From: a candidate division WOR-3 bacterium | GTDB lineage: Bacteria; Hydrothermota; Tepidihabitantia; SM23-42 | Direction: 5' to 3' | DNA length: 64,000 nt | NCBI GenBank assembly: GCA_029858255.1 | Contig: JAOUFJ010000013.1 | Location: 1 to 64,000, forward strand | Shown here: piece after piece, positions 19,001 through 26,867 of the stretch | How the letters are laid out: every line of letters starts with the position of its first letter | Position numbering within the stretch: position 1 is the stretch's first letter | Position numbers and translations under genes: made by a program | Notes under the pieces: model-generated | Seen by the model: the letters and a program-made list of their open reading frames with translations, nothing else | What the model was told of the DNA's origin: nothing | Databases searched by the model: none

Positions 19001-19152
19001 TCCTGTCCGAATTTGCCGTAGTTGCTGACGCACAATTCTACGTTGTTTATGTTATGCCTCAGGATCTGAAACTCCCGGCCTGTGGTGGTCGTGACTACGG
19101 TTCTGCCGAAGACGCATAATGCCGTGCTCAACAAAACAAATATGATCTTCAT
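16072..19152 (-). CDS. Secreted paralogue 4, long form with extra C-terminal region and sorting/FlgD-like domain
   Basis: A 1026-residue protein. Residues 1-425 follow the same plan as the three shorter paralogues: signal peptide, SNYGKFGQDETGNNAGCWWP, two Asp-rich Ca-type loops and the MRPDTALILVDYWAQF region. An extra 500 residues follow, rich in aromatic and Asp/Thr residues and suggesting beta-sandwich modules. The end (IFNLNGELVRTLLHQE ... LVSSGVYIFHVES) is of the FlgD/T9SS type A class. It lacks the ELRIA linker found in the other three. Its leader holds a long inverted repeat. A GGGGAGGG ribosome site is present. It may be the ancestral full-length member. Confidence 0.75.
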   Translation of the reverse strand: MKIIFVLLSTALCVFGRTVVTTTTGREFQILRHNINNVELCVSNYGKFGQDETGNNAGCWWPVGSGQNYIYGAGTWVGAVDTVENDTMVTIGYMPSGGASEYAPGLCGMSVSDPQAIIYFYPNPWPPPAATYPTAPQRSLSHQDSWCVYNDADSLYHVAGDTRPIGFEVYQSVHVWSLNLLMDVAYLVFEIKNVSGQNMTEFYLGICADNDIGNEAGTVANDRISAIVGQWYVINGDSFYIDNLAYQWQETEEPGTPPWYPAAMGYDLVRTPYDLVEGEDKDDDGILDQYERDSVYFVNNLPPAAWDVDHDGLQDWRDPSEIPQLGMTAFKRFTLNLEPNYDRERYMTLAGYNYHTGAYEPYDTVPVDPDDQRWLQSSGPFQLMPDSTATLVLALVFANWYGYYMRPDTALILVDYWAQFCHDMNWFIPGPPPSPGLTLIPGDAKITLVWDNLPEVTGDPWFDIVGDPYSLNYDPFYRQYDFEGYRVWKSTTGQVGTWEMLASFDLSNDITITDTAFEPEPLAASNTGLSHIFVDEDVRNGFMYHYAVTSFDYNYIRATYDSIFVIDSTPYVYIDTLGNYDTLWVYQYDSVEVYGPRAIWFESGLSSDSVRARRDPANYVPPSDPMIELVSGNEQIAELVDASVAYPQDIDADYRLYIEYLAPDTATVFFTNEHDHQIPYTGGRYTALLKDDARVLDTIDYVVRIGSGYVPHEIAPTVNGMLINPDIGTPELPATFAVFDSIEIMSGSYPSQYLVASIPVPLPAAEDSADTVYMHGLWAWRGNDYEIVWRRKNPGGPVNTVEVTDLVTGEVIPYRQYQNTPLTRHLADGWCFTWHSPPTAWSKPSHDTIQVGIGFPTSERTRYLYINGGMIALRNNSYMYDTILPEEDETWVIRVNEDYLPPSVYGEVQITGTPGVFTDSAMLLNVKVVPNPYIIHNEWQTRFVQRRVKFINLPNRCTIRIFNLNGELVRTLLHQETSASGVSNDLGGDEWWNVLNDYDELVSSGVYIFHVESDVGEQVGKFVIIN

Positions 19153-19189
19153 GATCCCTCCCCTTTCTGCTACAAAACCATCAGATCAT

Positions 19190-19284
19190 ATGAGCAGGAC
19201 CACCAGGAATATGATGACCCTTCTCGGGTGACTCAAGAACAAGATATTTCCCTTTCATACCAATACTCCGGTGGCCCTGCTCAT
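19190..19284 (-). repeat. Long inverted repeat in the leader of secreted paralogue 4
   Basis: Arms 19190-19206 and 19268-19284 pair over 17 bp (15 identities; the two differences become G-U pairs in the minus-strand RNA). A smaller ACCC/GGGT hairpin sits in the loop. It lies between the regulator stop (19365) and the paralogue 4 start (19152). Otherwise this 212-bp gap holds only an imperfect hairpin near 19312-19338 and no clear promoter. Confidence 0.6.
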
Positions 19285-19364
19285 GATTCCTCTCAATCAC
19301 CGTTTGCGCCGCTTCTATAACAAATCATAATAAGCGGCTGTGAGAAATCTGTGAATTTTAGTGC

Positions 19365-22300
19365 TCAGCCACCCGGGGGTGCATTAGCAAGAGCCTCATA
19401 GACCTCCACGGTCTCCTTTTGGGGCTCGGTTTTAAGCTCTTTCCTGAGAGCCTTTTTTAGTTCCTGAAAGTCCTGTTCAATTTCACCAAATCTACCCAAT
19501 TGAGCAAGTACACGCATCAATCTACAATGATGCTTCTCGTCAAGAAAGTTCAATGATATCAGTTTCTTGCTGACGTTCATCGCCCCGATGTATTCCCCGT
19601 CTCCCTCGTACTGTTCAAAAAGCATGACCAAACCTTCTTCATACCTGGACTGATAGTGCCGCCGCATCTGCTCTACCCAATCATCATACCACCCAGATGC
19701 AAAACCTTCTTTATATACGCTGCTCATCTTGTCGAGCAACCTTCTTTTCTCTGCCTCATCAGCCGTCTCTTTTGCCTTTTTCAACAAAGCCTCGAACTCA
19801 TCGGTATCAAGATTCACCAAAACGCCCGAAACCAATTGGTATGAACCCTTGGCAGAACATATCAGGTCTTCTTTTATCCCAAGCGTCGACCTGGTAATTT
19901 CCCTTATGTACTGCATTGCCTTGCGCAGGCTGATACTTCCTTTTTTACTGGACACTTCATGCCACATGGTATCGATGAGAATATCACCGCTTACTTTCTC
20001 ACCCTTGTGCAGGAGCAGGTAGAAGAAGAGTCTTTTTGTCTTTGATGTCTGCCACAGGTCATCATCGATCGGCCGGTCATCAATAACAACCTCTGGAACG
20101 CCGAAGAATTTTCCATCGATCCAGTGGATGTCCAGCTTTGACTTCTTTATGATCGCCTTCACATACCCCTGCTCGATGTCGTGCGAGCGGATCACCTGCA
20201 TCATCCATTCATTCTGCCGTAATTTCTTCAATAGCAGATAGTCATATCCCTTTTCGCGGCTTATCCGCGTTGCCCTGCACAGGAAATCGCAGCTCTGAGT
20301 TGTGTCATTTAAAAGGTAAAATAATCTGCTAAGTTCCATACCAATGAGGAATTGATGGAAGATTTCATTGAATTTCTCTGCGAGATGCATAGACGCAATC
20401 AGTATATCCTCTGCGTCGCGGAACTTACCCTCCGCCATCCTTATCATCCCTTCTGTCACAAGATAAGGTATTGCTTCCGCATCATCGCGTGATTTCTTCA
20501 ATGTCCATATTGCCGAAAGACACTTCTCGGCTTCGATAAGATCTCCATCCGCCAGGCATATCTTGCACATCTCATTCATAGCTATGACCGTCAAACGTTC
20601 GACACCAAGTTTATCGGCCATTTGTAGCGACTTGTTGAGATATTGTTTCGCTTTTTCCAATTCCTCGGCTTCTTGATACAAAAGTCCGTAACCGCTCCAA
20701 AGCGCAACCATTGACCACATATCATTATATGAACTGCACGTCTTCACACCAATGTCCAAGATCGACTTCGCCTCTGCTGCGTGGCCAAGCAAGATACTAA
20801 ACCTGGCCGCATTAAAGAAACCCGCCCCGCAACCAGGCGAAAAATGATGGGCAAGTATACCAGTTATTTTCGAAAGTTTTGCATAGGCAGTGTTCAGATT
20901 ACCCATTTTCCATTCGCTCATTGCCCAGTTGTTGAGAATACTCGCCTCAATATCTCCATATCCCCCGTGCTGTGCGATCGTATAGGCCTTATCATAGAGG
21001 CTTACGGCCTTAGGCGAATATCTTCCACCGAGTGCTGTGTGAAGCGAACCGAGTGAATTCAGTATCGAAGCTCTCGTCAGGCTCGAACCTCGCGGACATA
21101 CTTTAAGTGCATCACGGTAGTAACGCATGGCGGACTTGAATTTACCCTCGGTGTAACTGATGCCACCCAGAGCGTATAAAACATCTGCATGCTTCCGTTT
21201 TGCCCGTGGCATCTTTTTCAAGAGCCCCCGAGCTCTCAGTATACTCTTGCGGGACTCGACAAGCCTTCCCACGATGGTTAATGCGCGGGAATATGTAATG
21301 AGAAGATCGTGATCGCGAATGCGGATCTTCGCCGGGATCTGCTCGACATAGCTACATAACATTCCGCTCCTGCCCTCCCCCGTATAGAGGGGACCGATTC
21401 TGTTTATTATGGCGATCATTCTCTTGTATGCTCCTGCCTGCGCGTAGAATGAAAGTGCCTCGTCATACTTATCTTTCTTCGCGAGATAGTCAGCAGCACG
21501 CATGCGTATTGCCCTCTTCAGCTTCGCATCGGTGAACTTACTGTAAAGAAAATCCCTGAATAGATTATGCAAGCGGTAGCCATGCTCTGGTATTTTAACG
21601 ACAAAAGCATTGCGCCTTGCCAGTTCAGAAAGCAACACACTTGAATTCTTGCGTCTTGTGGCAGCGTCAAACAACTCCGGATTCAGCAACTCAAATAACG
21701 AACATTCGAGCAGAAATCTGCGCATACGAGCCGTTTCCTGAAAGTAGATTTCCTGAGCGAAGTAGTTGAAGAGACCTGCCTGTGACTGCAAATATCCGCT
21801 GACCAGTGTTCTGGTATGCTCAGACGATGTAATTCCTTCAAGATAACTTGTCGATTGAATCATTAACCGCAGACTCACTGGCCACCCTTCAGAGTATTTC
21901 TCCACCCATTCGAGATCCCGTGACTTCAGCGGAATCGAATACGTCTTCTTGAAAAGCTTGCTGATCTCGCCCTTGGTGAATCGCAGCTGCTGACTGGTCA
22001 ATTCAAAGAATTCATCTCTGGCTGTCATCAGCGCAAAATAGAGGTCTGGTTCTGAACGCGACGTAATGATGAAATGCAGGTTAGCCGGCATGTGTTTGAA
22101 CAAGAAGTCGAGCGTTTTGTCGACAGCCGTGGAAGGCTGCAGGGCATGATAATCCTCCAGGATGACGTACGTGTCTTCCTTTATGCATTCCACGACTTCG
22201 TTTATGAACGTACCAACAATAATATCAGAATAACGGTACGGCTGGTTAAAAAGATGGCGTAGATGAGCCACCTTCCTGCCAAAGGATGGCTTCAGTTTCT

Positions 22301-22571
22301 GTAACCCGGCAACGAGATAGGAGAAGAAAACCGCGGGCTCGGCATCCGTTCTCTCGAGATGATAATAGACAATCGGCCTGTTCTTCTGCGACATGAAATG
22401 TGACAGTAATGTAGTCTTTCCATATCCATGACCCGCGCACAGAAGTATGACCTTCTTATCGAGATTTCTCGACATGATATGCAGCAAACGCTGACGCCTT
22501 AGGGTTTTTGTCTTTATTTCCGGAGGCTGCAGTTTACTAAGTAAAATTATACCAGGTTCCTTCCCTCGCAC
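19365..22571 (-). CDS. MalT-like ATPase/TPR transcriptional regulator with C-terminal BTAD domain
   Basis: A large signalling regulator of 1068 residues with the proposed start. The N-terminus (ILLSKLQPP, then AGHGYGKTTLLSHF as Walker A) matches the MalT/LuxR-type STAND ATPase family. A long TPR-like helical region follows. The last 250 residues hold a winged-helix OmpR-like DNA-binding segment (QTSKTKRLFFYLLLHKGE) and a bacterial transcriptional activator (BTAD) domain. I place the start at the GTG at 22571 because a promoter overlaps the upstream in-frame codons and MalT proteins begin almost exactly there. An ATG at 22625 exists but lies upstream of the -35 box. Its ligand and targets are unknown; the secreted array next to it is a candidate. 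Confidence 0.82.
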   Translation of the reverse strand: MRGKEPGIILLSKLQPPEIKTKTLRRQRLLHIMSRNLDKKVILLCAGHGYGKTTLLSHFMSQKNRPIVYYHLERTDAEPAVFFSYLVAGLQKLKPSFGRKVAHLRHLFNQPYRYSDIIVGTFINEVVECIKEDTYVILEDYHALQPSTAVDKTLDFLFKHMPANLHFIITSRSEPDLYFALMTARDEFFELTSQQLRFTKGEISKLFKKTYSIPLKSRDLEWVEKYSEGWPVSLRLMIQSTSYLEGITSSEHTRTLVSGYLQSQAGLFNYFAQEIYFQETARMRRFLLECSLFELLNPELFDAATRRKNSSVLLSELARRNAFVVKIPEHGYRLHNLFRDFLYSKFTDAKLKRAIRMRAADYLAKKDKYDEALSFYAQAGAYKRMIAIINRIGPLYTGEGRSGMLCSYVEQIPAKIRIRDHDLLITYSRALTIVGRLVESRKSILRARGLLKKMPRAKRKHADVLYALGGISYTEGKFKSAMRYYRDALKVCPRGSSLTRASILNSLGSLHTALGGRYSPKAVSLYDKAYTIAQHGGYGDIEASILNNWAMSEWKMGNLNTAYAKLSKITGILAHHFSPGCGAGFFNAARFSILLGHAAEAKSILDIGVKTCSSYNDMWSMVALWSGYGLLYQEAEELEKAKQYLNKSLQMADKLGVERLTVIAMNEMCKICLADGDLIEAEKCLSAIWTLKKSRDDAEAIPYLVTEGMIRMAEGKFRDAEDILIASMHLAEKFNEIFHQFLIGMELSRLFYLLNDTTQSCDFLCRATRISREKGYDYLLLKKLRQNEWMMQVIRSHDIEQGYVKAIIKKSKLDIHWIDGKFFGVPEVVIDDRPIDDDLWQTSKTKRLFFYLLLHKGEKVSGDILIDTMWHEVSSKKGSISLRKAMQYIREITRSTLGIKEDLICSAKGSYQLVSGVLVNLDTDEFEALLKKAKETADEAEKRRLLDKMSSVYKEGFASGWYDDWVEQMRRHYQSRYEEGLVMLFEQYEGDGEYIGAMNVSKKLISLNFLDEKHHCRLMRVLAQLGRFGEIEQDFQELKKALRKELKTEPQKETVEVYEALANAPPGG

Positions 22572-22577
22572 AATAAA

Positions 22578-22606
22578 ACTATAACTGACAACTTCTAAGT
22601 TGTCAA
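22578..22606 (-). promoter_or_regulatory. Promoter of the MalT-like regulator, leaderless configuration
   Basis: On the minus strand TTGACA (22606-22601), a 17-bp spacer and TATAGT (22583-22578). Six bases later comes the GTG at 22571, exactly where transcription should begin. An inverted repeat fills the spacer. Confidence 0.7.
22586..22605. promoter_or_regulatory. Palindromic operator candidate between -35 and -10
   Basis: A perfect inverted repeat TGACAACTT-CT-AAGTTGTCA overlaps the -35 box and fills most of the spacer of the regulator promoter. A dimeric protein bound here would block RNA polymerase. Autoregulation is the simplest reading. In the rest of the 22607-22765 gap I see only two weak hairpins (near 22633-22650 and 22666-22680). 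Confidence 0.6.
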
Positions 22607-22765
22607 GCATTGTTTCAAACGCCATACATAGAACGATGTTTCACACATCGCCATTCGTTTGACGATTTCGAAAAGCGAAACGGATAACGGCGTCGATCAT
22701 CAAAACCATCTTTCGAAAACGCATCGCTCTTCGCAACCAACCAACGTAGGACGATCTCCATGATG

Positions 22766-22794
22766 TTGACACCCATCACGCAGGCTATTATAAT
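22766..22794 (+). promoter_or_regulatory. Promoter of priA, leaderless configuration
   Basis: TTGACA (22766-22771), 17-bp spacer, TATAAT (22789-22794). The GTG of priA at 22800 follows after 5 bases (GAACC) and has no ribosome site. Confidence 0.7.
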
Positions 22795-22799
22795 GAACC

Positions 22800-24776
22800 G
22801 TGAAGGTCGACGTTGCTATTCCCAAAACAAGAGTGGATTTCCTCACTTACAATACGTCCGATGACCTAAATCCCGGTGATCTTGTACTCGTCCCGGTCAG
22901 GAAGAAAACGAAATTCGGCATTGTCATCAATAAAAACTCGCAAAGGGATGTTTCGGGCATGAGGGATATCGAAGAAATTCTCCACAGAGAATTCATTCCA
23001 CAAAATCTGCTGACCTTGTACCGGTGGTTGGCAGACTATTATCTAACACCTCTTGGAGAAGTTCTGAAGGTCGCTTTACCATCCAAGATCTTGAAAAAAT
23101 ACGAGTTCGTTGAGATAAGTAGAGGTGAACCTGCAAAAGTCCGGGCACCAACGCCTAATTATTATCAGAATTTCGCGATCAGGCAAATCACCGAAGCGCT
23201 GGATGCAAATATTTACGCAACTTTCTTGTTGCACGGAATAACTGGAAGCGGCAAGACCGAAGTCTATATAAGGTGTATTGAAAAAGCGATCAAAAAGGGA
23301 GGCCGGGCACTCGTTCTCGCACCTGAAATATCGATGACGCCCCTGCTATTTGAAAGATTCGAGGAACGATTCCATAACGAAGTAGTCACTATTCACTCAA
23401 CGTTGTCGGATAAGGACCGCCGGCAGATATGGCATGCCGTCAAGGATGGGAGGTACCGCGTTGTCATCGGGCCTCGCTCAACCGTTTTCATTCCAATGCC
23501 GGGCCTAAAGATCATCATCGTCGACGAGGAGCATGATCAATCCTACAAAGAACATACACGTATGCCTCATTACAATGCACGTGATGTAGCTGTCGCGCGC
23601 TGTCAATTTGAGAATATTGTTGCCGTACTGGGAAGCGCCACTCCCCAGGTCGAATCTTACTACAACACGGAGATCGGCAAGTACCGGTTGCTCGACCTCA
23701 AAGAACGTATCGATTCCCGGCCACTTCCAGAGATCGAGATAGTGGATATCAGACAAGAAGCGAAACCATATATATCACCAGAGCTGCAATCCAGGATCGA
23801 GCAGACGGTCAGAACCGGTGAGCAGGTGATTATCTTTCTTAATCGGCGGGGCTTCGCGGCCAGCCTCATGTGCCCGCACTGTGGATTCACCGCCAGGTGT
23901 CCTTTCTGTAACCTCCCACTCGTCTACCATAAACCCGAGAAGGATGACTCGGCATCACTCTCATGTCACATCTGCGAATACAAGTCCCCCTTGCGAAGCA
24001 CTTGCCCCAAATGCCGTCGGGGCACGCTTCTATATCGCGGTGCTGGAACCCAGCGTATCGAAGAACTACTAAGAAAGACAATAAAAGATTTGGAAATCGC
24101 CGGCCCCGAAGACCGTTCACTGATCGTGCGCCTCGACCGGGATTCGGTTCGGCCAAAGGGCAAAATGCACAGCATTCTGAAAGCCTTTGAAAACGGAACT
24201 GCAAAAATACTCCTGGGAACCCAGTTAGTTACGAAAGGGTTCGATTTCCACGATGTCACGCTCGTTGGCATCGTCAACGCAGATATCATCCTTCACCTAC
24301 CAGATTTCCGGAGCGGAGAAAAAACTTTTCAGGTGCTCACCCAGGTTGCCGGACGCTCTGGCCGGGGCAAGAAACCAGGAAAGGTCCTTATCCAGACCTA
24401 CCACCCTGAACAGTATGCAACAATCTTCGGCCAGTTGCAGGATTACGGGAAGTTCTATAAGAACGAGTTATCGAGCCGCAAAGAATTAGGCTTCCCCCCA
24501 TTCTCAAGACTTATTCTCATAAGGCTCAAAGGAACGGACGAAAAGGGTATCTGGAAAGAAGCGAACAGAATACACTCATTACTGCAGAAGACCGGCGGCT
24601 TCGAAATATTCGGACCGAATCGTTCCTTCTATTATAAAATTAGAAAGCAATTCCGGGTATTCATTGTTCTTAAACTAGGCAAAAATTATCCTCACCGCAA
24701 ACTAAGATTTCTACAGGAATACAGGACAGGTAAATGCCAGATCGAGATCGATGTTGATCCGATCGACGTTTTCTAG
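22800..24776 (+). CDS. priA: Primosomal replication protein N' helicase
   Basis: A 658-residue superfamily 2 helicase that restarts stalled forks. GITGSGKTEVY is Walker A, DEEHDQSYKEH is the DEAH-type Walker B, and LGSATPQVES is motif III. A zinc module with four CxxC-type pairs (CPHCGFTARCPFC, SCHICE, CPKCRRG) lies mid-chain, followed by QVAGRSGRG (motif VI). It is somewhat shorter than the E. coli enzyme (about 730), mainly at the N-terminus. The GTG start directly follows the promoter, so translation is probably leaderless. The stop overlaps the convergent glycosyltransferase stop. Confidence 0.95.
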   Translation: MKVDVAIPKTRVDFLTYNTSDDLNPGDLVLVPVRKKTKFGIVINKNSQRDVSGMRDIEEILHREFIPQNLLTLYRWLADYYLTPLGEVLKVALPSKILKKYEFVEISRGEPAKVRAPTPNYYQNFAIRQITEALDANIYATFLLHGITGSGKTEVYIRCIEKAIKKGGRALVLAPEISMTPLLFERFEERFHNEVVTIHSTLSDKDRRQIWHAVKDGRYRVVIGPRSTVFIPMPGLKIIIVDEEHDQSYKEHTRMPHYNARDVAVARCQFENIVAVLGSATPQVESYYNTEIGKYRLLDLKERIDSRPLPEIEIVDIRQEAKPYISPELQSRIEQTVRTGEQVIIFLNRRGFAASLMCPHCGFTARCPFCNLPLVYHKPEKDDSASLSCHICEYKSPLRSTCPKCRRGTLLYRGAGTQRIEELLRKTIKDLEIAGPEDRSLIVRLDRDSVRPKGKMHSILKAFENGTAKILLGTQLVTKGFDFHDVTLVGIVNADIILHLPDFRSGEKTFQVLTQVAGRSGRGKKPGKVLIQTYHPEQYATIFGQLQDYGKFYKNELSSRKELGFPPFSRLILIRLKGTDEKGIWKEANRIHSLLQKTGGFEIFGPNRSFYYKIRKQFRVFIVLKLGKNYPHRKLRFLQEYRTGKCQIEIDVDPIDVF

Positions 24777-26818
24777 AATATTGACTTGATGATTATTTGG
24801 AGATCAGTGACGATGGACTGGTTTTTTATGTAGTATAGATTATAGTAATCCTTTTCTTTATCTGTCAATTCGTGTTTTTTCTCTCTTGATTTTAGCTGGA
24901 CCAACCCAGTCAAGCCGGGTTTGTAAATGGGATGGAAATTGTCTGCAGTACACTCTATTATCTCCGAACCAACAATGCTCAGACGTCCAACGAGTATTGA
25001 GAAATACAGCGGAACGCGTTTCATGAAACCAAAACCGCCGTCGAAATAGCATACGCTCACCCCTTTTCCGTTGGCATCTATTATCTTCTTCGTTCGAAAC
25101 CGTGCACCAGCAATGAAATTCAAAAGAAAAAATGGTGCACTAAGAATGATAATAATGGCCGAAGCAATAATATCGAACAACCTTTTTACCATCAGATCAA
25201 GTGGACCTGCAAATGCAGTAATATCAAGCATCGGGACCGAATCTATCTCATCAACCGTGGATTTTGCCACAATGTATTCCACCTCGTGTGGTACAATACG
25301 GAAATTCACGCCCGTGCCCCTTGCCCGGACAATGGTCTGTAGAATCTGGGCGTTGGTTAGACGATCCGAAGAGAAAATAACATCATTTATCTTTTCCACC
25401 CGGATCAAATCTTTTACATTTTCGATGGTCGCCAGCACTTCGAGGCCGTCTATTGCCCTGCCAACGGTCTTTGGGTCGAAATCGACGAAACCACATATCT
25501 CATAATGCATATCGGGTCGCGCACGTATCTGTTTGAGAATCCTCTTTCCCTCATGGCCTGCCCCGACTATTATCGCACGTCGCAACCTTGATAGCGGTGC
25601 GCGCCTGGCTCCGGGCCCTGCAATTCTGTAAGCTACGCGCCATAGCGAAGCGAGTATTAGTATCAATGAAAATGATATCAAAACGATGATACGCGAATAC
25701 GCGAATTGCTTGAAGAAGTACGTGAACGTCGAATTAGTCAGTAAACCGAACATCGTACCCCAGACTACAGGCTTCAAATGATAATTGCCCCTGCGCTGAT
25801 ACGCGCCGAACAAATAAATGCTTGTCATCCAAACCACCGTGTATATCGGCAGCACAACATTGAACCTCGCCAGCGGATAATGAGGAAACCTTATCCGCAT
25901 TGACAGGATCAGACTCGCCAAAACGATAAAGAGATCCAGGAGCGGTGGCGCAAGGTTCTTTACCGTCTGCAACAAAAAAGCCATCGTTGCCCTCGCGTAA
26001 ATACCGGCGGTGAGCAATATCCTCAGCAGGAATGAATAACGTCCCTCAAAATGTTTTCCCACGAATATCAGCATTGTCGAATAGAACTTGGCGATGATCG
26101 AAAAATCGCTCTTCTTGCTGCTCTCCCCTTTGTAGTGTATCGCCTTGGTCAGAGGAGTATACATGATTTTCCAGCCGGCCTTCTTTATCCGGTAGGAAAG
26201 ATCGATGTCCTCGCCGTACATGAAATAGTCTTCATCAAAATAGCCGACCCGATCAAGCACGCTCTTTCTGAGCATCATCAGAGAGCCGGAAAGAACATCC
26301 ACCTCGGCCTCCGCGTCCGGATCAAGATAGGTTACGTTATATTGCCCGAATAAACGACTCTTCGGGAAAACGCGGCTCAATCCGATTATCCTGCAAAAGG
26401 CCACCCAGGGGGTTGGAAAACTCCTGCGGCTTGCTATTTGAAAAGAGCCATCCGGATTGAGCAATTTGCACCCAACAGCTCCGACATCCTGACGCTCGTC
26501 GAGGTACTTTTTGAGTACGGCCAACGCATCTTCCTGGATCAATGTATCAGGATTGAGAATGAGGATATATTCGCCCTGCGCGACCCTGATCGCTTGATTG
26601 TTCGCCGTGGAAAATCCAACATTGGTGTTGTTCTCAATGAGATTGACATCCGGGAATTTTTTCCTGACCATGGCCTGGCTGCCATCCACCGATGCATTAT
26701 CAACAATAAATATCTCGATATTCAAATCCCCGCGTGCGCGACCAATGGCAATAAGACACTGCTCGAGAAACGCTTTGACATTATAATTGACAATGATAAT
26801 GGAAAGGTCCTTCTTCAT
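24773..26818 (-). CDS. Fusion of GT2 glycosyltransferase and membrane sugar-phosphate-transferase-like domain
   Basis: A 681-residue fusion. Residues 1-240 are a GT2 rhamnosyltransferase-like domain (SIIIVNYNVKAFLEQCL, LILNPDTLI, MYGEDIDLSYR). Several membrane segments follow (about 255-400), then a Rossmann-like CoA-binding domain (RRAIIVGAGHEGKRILKQI) and a region aligned with bacterial sugar transferases (KRLFDIIASAIIII, KPGLTGLVQL). The usual catalytic Asp-Glu pair before Pro in the transferase loop reads Lys-Arg (MKRVPLYF), and the preceding GPVFFxQxRxG motif is degraded, so the phosphotransferase half may be inactive. The ATG at 26818 lies 6 bases past its own promoter. Confidence 0.8.
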   Translation of the reverse strand: MKKDLSIIIVNYNVKAFLEQCLIAIGRARGDLNIEIFIVDNASVDGSQAMVRKKFPDVNLIENNTNVGFSTANNQAIRVAQGEYILILNPDTLIQEDALAVLKKYLDERQDVGAVGCKLLNPDGSFQIASRRSFPTPWVAFCRIIGLSRVFPKSRLFGQYNVTYLDPDAEAEVDVLSGSLMMLRKSVLDRVGYFDEDYFMYGEDIDLSYRIKKAGWKIMYTPLTKAIHYKGESSKKSDFSIIAKFYSTMLIFVGKHFEGRYSFLLRILLTAGIYARATMAFLLQTVKNLAPPLLDLFIVLASLILSMRIRFPHYPLARFNVVLPIYTVVWMTSIYLFGAYQRRGNYHLKPVVWGTMFGLLTNSTFTYFFKQFAYSRIIVLISFSLILILASLWRVAYRIAGPGARRAPLSRLRRAIIVGAGHEGKRILKQIRARPDMHYEICGFVDFDPKTVGRAIDGLEVLATIENVKDLIRVEKINDVIFSSDRLTNAQILQTIVRARGTGVNFRIVPHEVEYIVAKSTVDEIDSVPMLDITAFAGPLDLMVKRLFDIIASAIIIILSAPFFLLNFIAGARFRTKKIIDANGKGVSVCYFDGGFGFMKRVPLYFSILVGRLSIVGSEIIECTADNFHPIYKPGLTGLVQLKSREKKHELTDKEKDYYNLYYIKNQSIVTDLQIIIKSIF

Positions 26819-26824
26819 CATGGA

Positions 26825-26852
26825 ATTATAGGTCAACCAATGACAAAGTCAA
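26825..26852 (-). promoter_or_regulatory. Promoter of the GT2 fusion gene, leaderless configuration
   Basis: On the minus strand TTGACT (26852-26847), 16-bp spacer, TATAAT (26830-26825). TCCATG and then the ATG at 26818 follow, so the mRNA would begin at or within a few bases of the start codon. Confidence 0.65.
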
Positions 26853-26867
26853 TAATGTAGCATGCAA

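Noticed and set aside
14410-19152. T9SS machinery inferred from sorting domains
   Set aside because: Only C-terminal domains are visible; no Por/Gld/Spr components are in the window, so export through T9SS is left as an inference.
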